64,000 nucleotides of DNA from Methylomagnum ishizawai (GTDB taxonomy: Bacteria; Pseudomonadota; Gammaproteobacteria; Methylococcales; Methylococcaceae): the NCBI RefSeq assembly GCF_019670005.1, contig NZ_AP019783.1:3808150-3872149 (forward strand). Reading direction: 5' to 3'. Position numbers and translations under genes: made by a program. Position 1 is the first letter of the stretch. Every line of letters starts with the position of its first letter. The notes under the pieces were generated by a model. It was given only the letters and a program-made list of their open reading frames with translations. It did no database searches and had not been told where the DNA came from. This document shows positions 1 to 8,298 of the stretch, piece after piece.

Positions 1-298
1 GGCCTTCCACGTCGGCGTCTTGTACGACCTGGGCAATGTCTATCTGCGGCAAGCCTTGGCGACGGTCGAGCGCGGCGAGCCGGGACGCGCCGCGCCCCTG
101 GCGGAATTGGCGAAGGATGCCTACCGCCGCGCCTTGCGGATCGATCCCGGCTTCCGCGACGCCAAGTACAACCTGGAAACCGCCTCGCGCCTATTGCCGG
201 ATTTCGACCCGGTGGACAACGGCAGCGAAGCCCCGGACGAGGAAGCGGCCCGCAAGCTCTGGACGCGGGTACCGGGCTTCCCGCGTGGGTTGCCCTGA
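1..298 (+). CDS. mxaK: MxaK (C-terminal part), methanol dehydrogenase accessory protein
   Basis: The reading frame is open from the window edge and lacks its N-terminus; about 98 residues are visible. The visible part has a tetratricopeptide-like helical pattern (YDLGNVYLRQAL, then AYRRALRIDPGFRDAKYNLE), as in MxaK of methylotrophs, an accessory protein of the mxa operon needed for assembly or calcium loading of periplasmic PQQ methanol dehydrogenase. The assignment rests mainly on context: its TGA overlaps the mxaL ATG (TGATG at 296-300), and mxaL is followed by mxaD, the usual K-L-D order. By similarity alone it could only be called a TPR-like protein. Confidence 0.8.
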   Translation, partial: AFHVGVLYDLGNVYLRQALATVERGEPGRAAPLAELAKDAYRRALRIDPGFRDAKYNLETASRLLPDFDPVDNGSEAPDEEAARKLWTRVPGFPRGLP

Positions 299-1341
299 TG
301 GCGGCACGGCTGTGGCGCGATGCGGCGGGACGGCGTTTGACGGCGGCGCTGTTGCTGGCCGGGCTGGCCTGCCTGCCCTGGGGCACCGAGCGGGAACAGC
401 CGGTGTTCAATTACATCGCCGTGGTGGACATCACCCGCAGCATGAATGTCGAGGATTACCGGATCGATGGCGCGCCGGTCAGCCGTTTGGACTTCGTGAA
501 GCGGGCCTTGCGCGGGGCGGTGGCCGGACTGCCCTGCGGTTCGCACTTCGGCCTCGGCGTCTTCACCGAGCGCAGCGCCGCCCTGCTGTTCGAGCCCATC
601 GAAACTTGCGCGGGCTTCCCGGCCATCGCCGCCGCCCTGGACCGGCTGGATTGGCGCATGGCCTGGGCCGCCGATAGCCGTATCGCCGCCGGGCTGCTGA
701 ATACCCTGGAAAGCCTGGCCCGCTACGACGCCGACCTGGTGTTCGTCACCGACGGCCAGGAAGCCCCGCCGCTCAATCCGCGCTACCGGCCCCGCCTCGA
801 CGCGGTGCGCGGGAAGATGCGCGGGCTGGTGCTGGGGGCGGGGGGCTTGGTGCCCATGCCCATCCCCAAATTCGACGAGGCGGGCCGCCAAACCGGGTTC
901 GTATCCCCGGACGAGGTGCCGCACCGTTCCACCTTCGGCCTGTCGGAAATGGCCCCGGAACAGATCGAGGGCTACCACGCCCGCAACGCGCCCTTCGGCA
1001 ACGCCACGGTCGCGGAAACCGAGCATCTTTCGGCCCTGCGCGAGGATTACCTGCGCCAACTCGCCGCCGAAGGCGGGCTGGAATATCGCCGCCTCCTGGG
1101 CGGGGAAGGTTTGGGCCACGCCTTGTTGCGCCCGGAGTTGGCCCGAACGGCACGGGTCCGGACCGGGCTTTCCCATTGGCCCGCGGGCTTGGCCCTGGCC
1201 GCCTTGGTGGCGGCGTATGGGGTGGGCCGCGGCAGGACGACCATCGGCGATTGGACAGGCCGCGTCAAGGCGGCCATCGACGGTTGGAAGGCCCGGCCCT
1301 TCCGCCCGCGCAGGGCTGTTTTTCACGAAGAGGAGCGATAA
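298..1341 (+). CDS. mxaL: MxaL, von Willebrand factor A domain protein of methanol dehydrogenase maturation
   Basis: The protein has 347 residues: an N-terminal membrane segment (about residues 12-27), a vWA domain whose metal-site motif appears as VVDITRSMN (D-x-T-x-S variant) with a second acidic motif VFVTDGQE, and a C-terminal hydrophobic segment (GLALAALVAAYGVG) before a basic tail. MxaA, MxaC, MxaK and MxaL are needed for calcium insertion or assembly of MxaFI methanol dehydrogenase, and the vWA domain most likely faces the periplasm. Its ATG overlaps the mxaK stop, so the pair is translationally coupled; mxaD follows after 5 bp. Confidence 0.88.
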   Translation: MAARLWRDAAGRRLTAALLLAGLACLPWGTEREQPVFNYIAVVDITRSMNVEDYRIDGAPVSRLDFVKRALRGAVAGLPCGSHFGLGVFTERSAALLFEPIETCAGFPAIAAALDRLDWRMAWAADSRIAAGLLNTLESLARYDADLVFVTDGQEAPPLNPRYRPRLDAVRGKMRGLVLGAGGLVPMPIPKFDEAGRQTGFVSPDEVPHRSTFGLSEMAPEQIEGYHARNAPFGNATVAETEHLSALREDYLRQLAAEGGLEYRRLLGGEGLGHALLRPELARTARVRTGLSHWPAGLALAALVAAYGVGRGRTTIGDWTGRVKAAIDGWKARPFRPRRAVFHEEER

Positions 1342-1346
1342 CCCCC

Positions 1347-1880
1347 ATGTTGAAACTTGTACGCCCGGTCCTGGCCGGTGCCGCCTATCTGGCCGCGTTC
1401 AGCGCCGCCGCCCATGGCCCGACCCCGCAAAAGGTGGTCGAAACGGTCGAGATCGCCGCGCCCATCGACAAGGTGTGGCAGGCGGTCGAGGACTTCGGCG
1501 GCATCGCGGTCTGGAATCCCGCGCTCAAGGCCAGCGAAGGCAACGGCAACCAGCCCGGTGCCAAGCGCATCCTGACCTTCGCCAATGGCGAGAAGCTGGA
1601 GGAGGACTTGGACACCTACGACCCCGCCGCCCACGAATACGACTACCGCATGAGCCACGCCAACACCGCCGCGCTGCCGGCCAGTTCCTATTCGGTGGTG
1701 TTCCGGCTCACGCCGACCGGCCAAGGCACCCAGGTCGAATGGAAAAGCCGCTTGTACCGGGGCGATACCGGCAACGAACCGCCACCGAATTTGACCGACG
1801 AGGCGGCGGTCGAGGCGATGCGGAATTTCTTCCAAACCGGCCTCAAGCAGCTCAAGGCCCGGTTGGAAAAGGCGAATTGA
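1347..1880 (+). CDS. mxaD: MxaD, periplasmic SRPBCC-fold protein of methanol oxidation
   Basis: The protein has 177 residues with a Sec signal peptide ending near AAAHG, followed by a START/SRPBCC-type domain (VVETVEIAAPIDKVWQAVED, and W-N-P further on) typical of MxaD. In methylotrophs MxaD is a periplasmic protein thought to aid interaction of methanol dehydrogenase with cytochrome cL. The ATG at 1347 was chosen because GAGGAG lies upstream and a signal peptide follows directly. It is the last gene of the mxa operon here; a 154-bp gap separates it from pqqA. Confidence 0.9.
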   Translation: MLKLVRPVLAGAAYLAAFSAAAHGPTPQKVVETVEIAAPIDKVWQAVEDFGGIAVWNPALKASEGNGNQPGAKRILTFANGEKLEEDLDTYDPAAHEYDYRMSHANTAALPASSYSVVFRLTPTGQGTQVEWKSRLYRGDTGNEPPPNLTDEAAVEAMRNFFQTGLKQLKARLEKAN

Positions 1881-2034
1881 ACGCCGCGTGCGGAGCCGCG
1901 CCCGCGCCCGCACGGGACCAGGATTTCCCGCTGGAAACCGGGAAGACGCGCCGCCCCAGGGCGGGCAATGGCGCGGCCCGTGGGCAGGGACCGTCCACAG
2001 GCCGCATTGTGAATCCACTTCGACGAGGTACCCC

Positions 2035-2109
2035 ATGATCTGGGAAACACCGGCCTACACCGATCTGCGTTTCGGTTTCGAGGTCACGATGTACATCTAC
2101 AACCGCTGA
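2035..2109 (+). CDS. pqqA: PqqA, precursor peptide of pyrroloquinoline quinone
   Basis: This 24-residue ORF begins MIWETPAYTDLRFGFEVTMY and ends with the conserved I-Y-N-R. It holds the Glu16-x3-Tyr20 pair that is cross-linked by PqqE and excised to become PQQ, the cofactor of methanol dehydrogenase. The match to known PqqA peptides is close to exact in the core (W-x-x-P, DLRFGFEVTMY). CGAGG lies upstream as a ribosome site. No pqqB-E genes are in the window, so this copy sits directly behind the mxa operon apart from the processing enzymes. A strong hairpin follows 25 bp after the stop. Confidence 0.96.
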   Translation: MIWETPAYTDLRFGFEVTMYIYNR

Positions 2110-2133
2110 TCCAAAGCCCGCCGCAAACAGGCA

Positions 2134-2158
2134 AGGGACGCCGGGTTCCGGCGTCCTT
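2134..2158 (+). terminator. Hairpin behind pqqA
   Basis: Perfect 9-bp stem GGACGCCGG/CCGGCGTCC with loop GTT, extended by A-T and G-T pairs. It lies 25 bp after the pqqA stop. No long U tract follows (TTCCC), so it may act as a Rho-dependent or 3'-stabilising hairpin. Confidence 0.6.
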
Positions 2159-2187
2159 CCCATTCACCCACCCCGCGGAGCCACGCC

Positions 2188-3051
2188 GTGACACCGAACC
2201 GACCCCTTCCCAGCTTGCTCGCCGGACTGCTGCTGGCCGTCCCCCTGGCCCAGGCCCAGGAATACCGCCATCCCTCGGGCTTCGAGCCCAAGCCGGTGTT
2301 CGAGGACGAAGCCCCGGCCCGCAAGCCTTACCCAGCCCAGCCGCCGACACCCGCCGCCGCGCCGCCGACCCCGGCCAGCCCGCCGCCGGTGGCCAAGGCC
2401 GCCGAGAATCCCCGCCAGCCCGCCGCCCTGGCCGGACACCCCACGCCGCCCCCGACCGAAACCCTACGCGAACCGGGCCAGGGCCATCACGACCCGTCCC
2501 ATGCCCGGCCCACGCCGCTCGTCGAAGACGAAATACCGGCCCGCAAACCCTATCCGCCCCAGCCGGTCCCGGCGGCAGCGGCACCGGCACCGGCCCTATC
2601 CCAGCCGAAAGCGCCCACGACCACGGCCCCGCAGGCTTCCGCCAAGCCGGATCAAGCGCCCAAGCGCTACGCGGTGGCTTCCGCCAGGCCGGACGAACCG
2701 CCCAAGCGCCGCCCGGTGGCTCCCGTCCAGCCGGATGAACCGCCCGCGCCGGCGCTGGAACCGGCCCCCGCAGTTCCCGCCCCGTCGGCGAATCCGCTGG
2801 TGGAATACTACCCCTTCGGCTTGATCGCCCTCGCCCTGGCGGGCTGGGTCGCCTGGAATATCCGTAGCGCGGCCCGCGACTCCGAGGCCGGTCCCAAGGA
2901 CCACCCGGCGGTACCGGCGAACCCATCCGGCCCGACCGGGGTGGCGCGTTATCTGAGTCGATTGGAAGCCACGGCGAAGGCGGAGCAAGGCACCGGGGTG
3001 GCCCGCTATCTGAGCCGCTTGGCGGCGGGGACGAAACCGGCGGATTCCTGA
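2188..3051 (+). CDS. Proline/alanine-rich exported protein with C-terminal membrane anchor and GVARYLSRL repeats
   Basis: Not assigned to a named family. It has 287 residues with a GTG start supported by GGAG seven bases upstream. There is a signal peptide (LLAGLLLAVPLAQAQ), then a long Pro/Ala/Lys-rich linker containing a repeated unit (FEDEAPARKPYPAQP and VEDEIPARKPYPPQP) and degenerate Q/KPDEPPKR units. One transmembrane helix follows (FGLIALALAGWVAWNI, about residues 210-225). The short C-terminal tail carries TGVARYLSRL twice. The layout suggests a periplasm-spanning protein whose tail motifs are a binding tag. It lies behind pqqA but beyond a hairpin, so it is probably a separate transcription unit. 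Confidence 0.75.
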   Translation: MTPNRPLPSLLAGLLLAVPLAQAQEYRHPSGFEPKPVFEDEAPARKPYPAQPPTPAAAPPTPASPPPVAKAAENPRQPAALAGHPTPPPTETLREPGQGHHDPSHARPTPLVEDEIPARKPYPPQPVPAAAAPAPALSQPKAPTTTAPQASAKPDQAPKRYAVASARPDEPPKRRPVAPVQPDEPPAPALEPAPAVPAPSANPLVEYYPFGLIALALAGWVAWNIRSAARDSEAGPKDHPAVPANPSGPTGVARYLSRLEATAKAEQGTGVARYLSRLAAGTKPADS

Positions 3052-3075
3052 ACCGGGCATTCCAGGCGGAATAGC

Positions 3076-3106
3076 GGGTCGTGACCCCAGGAACGCGCCA
3101 CGACCC
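3076..3106. terminator. Shared hairpin between convergent genes
   Basis: Perfect 8-bp inverted repeat GGGTCGTG/CACGACCC with a 15-base loop, placed between the stop at 3051 (+) and the stop at 3118 (-). Its position fits a bidirectional terminator. Confidence 0.45.
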
Positions 3107-3117
3107 AGCGGCAGGGA

Positions 3118-4596
3118 TCAGACCACCAGGAAGTCGCCGGCCGCGAGGGCGGCCACGCCGGTCAATTGCACGAATTGCACGGCGGCCCCCGGACCCGAAG
3201 CATCCGCGTCGTAATAAAGCTTGCCGGCGCCGAACAACAGGTAATCATCGCCGTCCAGGGCCGTCGTCCCCGCGACCAGGGAGCCGGGATTCAACGCGCC
3301 CACCGCCAGGGATTGGAACACGGCGTGGTCCAGCACCAACTGATCGATACCGGATTTGAAATCGCCGAGGGTGTCGAGATTGGCCGCAGCATCGAGCGGG
3401 GTTTCAAAATAGAACTTATCGGCCCCCGCCCCGCCCACCAGGATATCGTTGCCGCCATTGCCGTGGAACGCATCGGTGGCCGCGCCCCCCACCAGCATGT
3501 TGTTGCCGTTGTTGCCGGTATATTCCACGCCGACCTTCAACGCCGCGCCGTTGACGTTGATGGCGTCGGTGCCGGTGGTGACGGCGGTCAACGCGCCCGC
3601 CGCCATTTGGTCCTGGGTGCTGGGATACAGGGCGGAATCACGCGGCGCGTTGGTCCCGATAGTGACCTTCTCGATGGCGATGAAATTGTCCGGGGTCAGG
3701 GTCACGGTGCTTTCGATGGGCGTCACCGCGCCGCCCGTGGCGGTGATCCTGAGTTCGTCGAGGCCGTTGCCGCCGTCCATCACATCCCCGGCCACGAGTT
3801 CCGCCGAGCCGTCGCTGGCCTTGCCCACGGTAAAGGTTCCGCCATTGGCCGTGGTCGCCAAGCGGGTCACCAGGAAAATATCGCCGCCCTCCTCCCCATA
3901 AAGCTGGTCGGCCCCTTCGTTGCCGACCAATAGGTCGTTGCCGTCCCCGGCATGGACGGTGTCGTTGCCCAGGCGCGGCGTGATGTATTCGGTGCCGTCG
4001 CCGCCCAGGATGTCCTCGCTGGCGGCGGTGCCGTCATAGCGCACATCGCCGCCATTGAAGTGGATGGCGACCTCCACATTCTTGAACAGATAGCCGGTGC
4101 TGGCGTCGTCCAATTGGAAATCCGCGCCATCCGCCACTTCGATGGTCAAGGTTTCCACCCTGCCCCCGGCGACCCCTTCCACCAGCAGGCCAGGATTCAG
4201 GGTTTGGCCGCCCACGGTGTATTCCAGGGAATCCAGGGCGGTCTCGAACTGTTCCGAGGACATCGTGAGGTTGACGCCCTTGCCCAATTGGATTTTCTCG
4301 ATATGGGTGAATTGCAGCTCGGAGATATCCATGGACTTTTGGATATAGAGGGTATCCTGGCTGGCATAGCCGATCTGGGCGGTCAGGGTACTGCCCGAAT
4401 AAACCACCTGGGCATCGGAAATCTGATCGTCCGTGCCGCCATCGATAATCCGGCCCGCCACCGGTGCCTGTTTGAAATAAAAGCTGTCGCTGCCCTCGCG
4501 GCCATCCAGATGGCCCGGTCCCTTGATATTCAAGAATATATTATCCTGGGAGAGGTCTATCGCCGCTTTGCTCGAAGCCTGGGATTTTGTTGTCAT
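3118..4596 (-). CDS. RTX-type calcium-binding protein, probable type I secretion substrate
   Basis: The protein has 492 residues and no N-terminal signal peptide. Glycine-aspartate nonapeptide-like repeats occur in the middle (LGNDTVHAGDGNDLLVGNEG, then GADQLYGEEGGDIF) and near the C-terminus (GNGGNDILVGGAGADKFYF). They are followed by a C-terminal block (DFKSGIDQLVLD ... ALAAGDFLVV) of the kind found in the C-terminal targeting region of ABC-type (type I) secreted proteins. The repeats bind Ca2+ and fold outside the cell. The ATG at 4596 is preferred over an upstream TTG because GGAAAAGG is correctly spaced from it. No ABC exporter is nearby; the role (S-layer, adhesin or enzyme) cannot be told from the sequence. 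Confidence 0.8.
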   Translation of the reverse strand: MTTKSQASSKAAIDLSQDNIFLNIKGPGHLDGREGSDSFYFKQAPVAGRIIDGGTDDQISDAQVVYSGSTLTAQIGYASQDTLYIQKSMDISELQFTHIEKIQLGKGVNLTMSSEQFETALDSLEYTVGGQTLNPGLLVEGVAGGRVETLTIEVADGADFQLDDASTGYLFKNVEVAIHFNGGDVRYDGTAASEDILGGDGTEYITPRLGNDTVHAGDGNDLLVGNEGADQLYGEEGGDIFLVTRLATTANGGTFTVGKASDGSAELVAGDVMDGGNGLDELRITATGGAVTPIESTVTLTPDNFIAIEKVTIGTNAPRDSALYPSTQDQMAAGALTAVTTGTDAINVNGAALKVGVEYTGNNGNNMLVGGAATDAFHGNGGNDILVGGAGADKFYFETPLDAAANLDTLGDFKSGIDQLVLDHAVFQSLAVGALNPGSLVAGTTALDGDDYLLFGAGKLYYDADASGPGAAVQFVQLTGVAALAAGDFLVV

Positions 4597-4698
4597 AAGA
4601 ACCTTTTCCAAATGCGTTAGAAGTGCCTGGGAATATTGGGAAAACCCAGCCCTGACCAGGGCGCTGGATTTTTATTGATTTTATATCCCGAAACAATG

Positions 4699-4731
4699 GG
4701 AGGTTTTCCCGAATATCTCGGGAAAACCTCC
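4699..4731. terminator. Perfect 14-bp hairpin between TonB receptor and RTX gene
   Basis: GGAGGTTTTCCCGA (4699-4712) pairs perfectly with TCGGGAAAACCTCC (4718-4731) across a 5-base loop. It sits 31 bases past the minus-strand receptor stop, so it probably ends that transcript; it is also about 105 bases upstream of the RTX start. A second imperfect stem at 4646-4667 (one bulged base) lies in the RTX leader, so attenuation of the RTX gene is possible. Confidence 0.55.
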
Positions 4732-4761
4732 AAAACCGGGCATAACGGGTGCGGGGCGGAC

Positions 4762-7700
4762 TCAATACCGATACTCGATCCCGGCCCAGAACCCCCTGGG
4801 CGCTCCCGGCGCCACCATGGTCGTATTCAGCCAATCATTGGAGTTGTAGTTCCACCCGCTCGGGCCGGTCGTGCCCTGGTCGCGGGGCGAAAAGGGATTG
4901 ATCCCCAAACGGCCCGCCGTGAAATAACCCTTGTCGAACAGGTTGTTGACCAGGGCGAAAACCGACAGGCCCGGCACGATTTCATAGCTGGTCTTGAGGT
5001 TGAACACGACATAGCCCGCCACGCTGCCGACATTGGTGAAAGGCCGGTTCGGGACATAGGCGTAGCCGGTGCCGGTGGAGCGCCGCACATATTCGTATTC
5101 GCCGGCCCGATGGTCGTTGTTCTCGTTGCCCCGGACGAAGGAGGACGAATGGGCGATCATGGTCAGGCCGAAATCCCATTCCGGGGTCAGGTGCAGGTTC
5201 AGCGACAGGTTCACGTTGTGCAGGGGCACGCCCGGAATCCGGTCCCCCGGATCGACCCGGATCATGTCCTGGAGCGCCGCCGTGGGACGGCCCTGGGCGT
5301 CGTAGGCCACTTGCGAGGGCGTCGCGACCTGGGCGCTGCTGTTATAGGGGCTCAGCATGAACAGCGTCGATTGGAAACTCGCGTCGGTGTAGCCATAGCC
5401 GAAACGGAGGTCGGCGATGCCCAGCTTGCCCGACAAGCCCAATTCGATCCCCTGCCGCCGGGTGTCGCCGATGGTGTCGAAGAAACTGCGGGTGGCGGTG
5501 ACGCCGACCAGATAGATATCGTTGCTCAGGTCGGTGCGGTAGACCCCGGCGTTCCATTCCCAATCGCGGAACAGCTTGCCGCGCAGCCCGAATTCGTAGG
5601 TGCGGGCGAAAATCTGCGGCAGGAACGGATCGCCCGACAACGTGGTGGGCAGGGTGCAGGCACCGCCTATCGAGGCGAGGCTGCGCGGGACTTGCGGCGA
5701 CTTGGGGTCGCTGGGGTCCTGGGCCACCAGGGTCGAATCGTAGGCGCACCCCAGTTCGACGCTGGACGGGGTGCGGGTGCCCTGGCTCCAATTGAAATAC
5801 AGGTTCAAATCCTCGACCGGCAGGACGCTGATGCCCACAGAGGGGTTGAAGGCGTTATAGGCGAATTCTTCCGAGGTGGGCCGCTCGCTGTATTGGCCCA
5901 GGCCGTAATAGGGGTCTTGCGACAGCCAGACATCGCGGTCCCAATTGGCCTTGAGGTTGTAGTTGGGCTGGGCCGGGCAGGAGGCCGGGTCGGCGCTGGG
6001 ACAGACCACCACGGTGGGCCGGTAGGTGTCGAGGTCGAGGATATCGGCCAGATTGTCGTAGCCGGCCCGGCTCCGCGCCTTGAGCCGGTTCTTGACGCGG
6101 GTATGGTTGAAGCGCCCGGCCAGGCTCAGATGCACATTCTCCCAGGGCGAGAAGGTTTCGCTGAAATAACCGCCATAGATGATCGACTGCCCGGAGAACA
6201 CGTTGTTGCGGATATCCTCCTGGGACGCCGTGAACACCGGGTCGATCCGGGCGGGATCGGCATAGACGCGGTGGGCGGCGTCCATCAAGCCCAGGCGCTG
6301 GCTGCTCTCGAAATCGGAAGCGGTGGAATCCACCGAGCCGCCGACCATGAACTTGTGCCGCGGCAGGTTCCAATTCAATTGCAGGGCCGCGCCGTCGGTG
6401 ATCTGGCCGATATCGGTCTTGTTCAACACACCGATGGGCGTGCCGTCCACCCAACCCCGCGACGACAGGCCCGCCGCCTGGTTGCGCCGGTCGCCGGCCG
6501 CGCCGTTGCGCGGGCCGGAAGCGGCGGACACCGGCTGGTAATTGGCCCGGCCACAGCTGTCGCCATTCAAGGGCGGCACCAAGGTCACGGAGTCGCGGTT
6601 CTTGGCGTTGACCAGCGCGTTGACGCTGCCCGCGTCGATCACGCCGTCCTGGTCGCGGTCGAAAGCGTAATCGGGCACGCCGTCGTGGTTGATATCCTGG
6701 TACTGGCAGACCGGCTGGCCGTTGGTGGTACCGTCGGCGACCAGGGGGTTTGACCAGCCGTTCTCCATCTCGCGGAAATCTTCGTAGACATCGCCCGCCA
6801 CGGTGTTCCGGCTGCTATCGCGGCGGTAGATCTGCCCGGTCAGATTGAACTGCCCGGTGAAGCGGTATTCCCCACCCAGGGTGTACTGTTGCAGATTGTT
6901 ATGGGTCTGGTCCGGCGAACTGAACACGGCCTGGGGGCGTTCCTCGTAGAGTTCCGTGGGTACCAGCCCGTTGCCCAGCAGGTCGTTGCCGATCAGGAGC
7001 GCCGCCGCCCTGAGGTTGAACTGCTCGCCGCGCCAGTCCACCCGCGCGAAGCCTTGCAAAACCTGGGTGGGCGAATTGTCGCGCCAGCCGTCCTCCGAGA
7101 AGCCATTGAACGACAGGAAGCCGCCCAACACGCCGTTGTTGGCCCCCGCCGCCAATTGCCCCTGCTTCCGTCCCCACGACCCGCCCTGGAAGCTGACATC
7201 GACGCCGGGATCGTCGAAACCGTTCTTGGTGCGCAGCACCAGGGCACCACCCAGGGTGTTCAAGCCGAACAAGGGATTGGAACCCGGAAACACCTCCACG
7301 CTCGACAAGGCGTTCAGCGGGATCAAATCCCAATTCACCACATCGCCGAAGGGTTCGTTGACGCGCACGCCGTCGAGGAACACCGACAAGCCCTGCGGCG
7401 TGCCGATCTGCGGCGAGGCCGAAAAGCCGCGGTAGCTGATATCCATCTGGAACGGATTGCCCTGGTAATCGTTGACGTTCACCGATTGCAGCTTGCTGTT
7501 CATCAGTTCGCCCAGGCTGTTGGCGCGGGATTGCTTGATGTCCTCGCTGGTGAGGGTTTGCACGTTGCCGGGGATTTGTTCCTTTTCCAATTCCAGCCCG
7601 CCGAGGGGTCCGACTTGGGTGGTGGGCTTGTGCGCGGAGACCTCGACTTCCTCCAATTGGACGGCCCCGCCCGCCTCCAACGGCGCGGGTTCGCCCGCTT

Positions 7701-7806
7701 CCACCGGCTCGGCCAGCACCGTCCCCGGCCATTGGATCGCCCCGGACAGCATCGCCACGGCCACCGTCCGGCCCCCCCCCGAACACGCTGACAATATTCT
7801 CCCCAT
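4762..7806 (-). CDS. TonB-dependent outer-membrane receptor 1
   Basis: About 1014 residues. A signal peptide ends near VLAEP, then comes a TonB-box-like stretch (EEVEVSA), a plug domain (residues about 70-200: SYRGFSASPQIGTPQG, DGVRVNEPFGDVVNWDLIP, GSNPLFGLNTLGGAL) and a long beta-barrel ending in aromatic Y-R-Y, typical of outer-membrane proteins. It transports an unknown ligand with TonB energy. The ATG at 7806 places the signal peptide best; an upstream GTG/ATG at 7863/7860 would add 19 residues overlapping an inverted repeat. A predicted extracellular loop (6634-6696) carries two DxNxDG/DxDxDG calcium-type motifs. It is paralogous to the receptor at 11789-14122. Confidence 0.92.
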   Translation of the reverse strand: MGRILSACSGGGRTVAVAMLSGAIQWPGTVLAEPVEAGEPAPLEAGGAVQLEEVEVSAHKPTTQVGPLGGLELEKEQIPGNVQTLTSEDIKQSRANSLGELMNSKLQSVNVNDYQGNPFQMDISYRGFSASPQIGTPQGLSVFLDGVRVNEPFGDVVNWDLIPLNALSSVEVFPGSNPLFGLNTLGGALVLRTKNGFDDPGVDVSFQGGSWGRKQGQLAAGANNGVLGGFLSFNGFSEDGWRDNSPTQVLQGFARVDWRGEQFNLRAAALLIGNDLLGNGLVPTELYEERPQAVFSSPDQTHNNLQQYTLGGEYRFTGQFNLTGQIYRRDSSRNTVAGDVYEDFREMENGWSNPLVADGTTNGQPVCQYQDINHDGVPDYAFDRDQDGVIDAGSVNALVNAKNRDSVTLVPPLNGDSCGRANYQPVSAASGPRNGAAGDRRNQAAGLSSRGWVDGTPIGVLNKTDIGQITDGAALQLNWNLPRHKFMVGGSVDSTASDFESSQRLGLMDAAHRVYADPARIDPVFTASQEDIRNNVFSGQSIIYGGYFSETFSPWENVHLSLAGRFNHTRVKNRLKARSRAGYDNLADILDLDTYRPTVVVCPSADPASCPAQPNYNLKANWDRDVWLSQDPYYGLGQYSERPTSEEFAYNAFNPSVGISVLPVEDLNLYFNWSQGTRTPSSVELGCAYDSTLVAQDPSDPKSPQVPRSLASIGGACTLPTTLSGDPFLPQIFARTYEFGLRGKLFRDWEWNAGVYRTDLSNDIYLVGVTATRSFFDTIGDTRRQGIELGLSGKLGIADLRFGYGYTDASFQSTLFMLSPYNSSAQVATPSQVAYDAQGRPTAALQDMIRVDPGDRIPGVPLHNVNLSLNLHLTPEWDFGLTMIAHSSSFVRGNENNDHRAGEYEYVRRSTGTGYAYVPNRPFTNVGSVAGYVVFNLKTSYEIVPGLSVFALVNNLFDKGYFTAGRLGINPFSPRDQGTTGPSGWNYNSNDWLNTTMVAPGAPRGFWAGIEYRY

Positions 7807-8298
7807 TATCCCGATTGCCGACCTTATCGATAAGAATCCCCAGAAAGCCATAAATACCATCACCTATATTATGTGATGGTATTTTTAAACTCCCAAGTTG
7901 CTTTTTATTATAGGGTTGCATTTTTATCGATTATTGGCAACAGGAAGATTTCCCGGTTGATTCGAGGAAAAAATCCCAATCATATTAGGGATGCCATCCT
8001 ATTGCCTTGCCGACATGATTCATTACCCTATGCGGCCAAGCAAAAATATCGCCGGATCGATGTCCGTGGACACGTTGGGGCACGGTGCCACAGGGGCATC
8101 ATATGATGAACTCCCTAGGCAACCCTGGGAGCGACGACGGAAGCCTGGAGCGCGGACTTTAGTTTGCGCGGGGCCATCCATTGGGCAGGCCAAAGCCCGC
8201 CCACCAGGAAACCCTATCTCGCGGCACCCAACATCGTCTTATAACAACCCGGCCCAGCCTGATTTCGCCATCAAACCCAATCCTGTTCCAAATGCCCG
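7807..8298. other. Divergent intergenic region, comparatively AT-rich
   Basis: 492 bp between the minus-strand receptor and the plus-strand pentapeptide gene, with no convincing gene. It is less GC-rich than its neighbours around 7850-8050. It holds the 12-bp inverted repeat at 7852-7884 and a perfect 12-bp palindrome CATCATATGATG at 8097-8108. Promoters for both divergent genes should lie here. Confidence 0.6.
7852..7884. promoter_or_regulatory. Perfect 12-bp inverted repeat upstream of TonB receptor 1
   Basis: AAATACCATCAC (7852-7863) and GTGATGGTATTT (7873-7884) are exact inverted copies around a 9-base AT spacer. The element starts 46 bp upstream of the receptor ATG, where an operator would lie. 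The T run on its plus-strand side would also allow a terminator reading, but no plus-strand gene ends here. Confidence 0.5.

Noticed and set aside
4636-6753. Long open frame (705 codons) on the plus strand opposite TonB receptor 1
   Set aside because: It is antisense to an excellent receptor gene; high GC leaves the opposite strand open. It has no ribosome site or recognisable domain.
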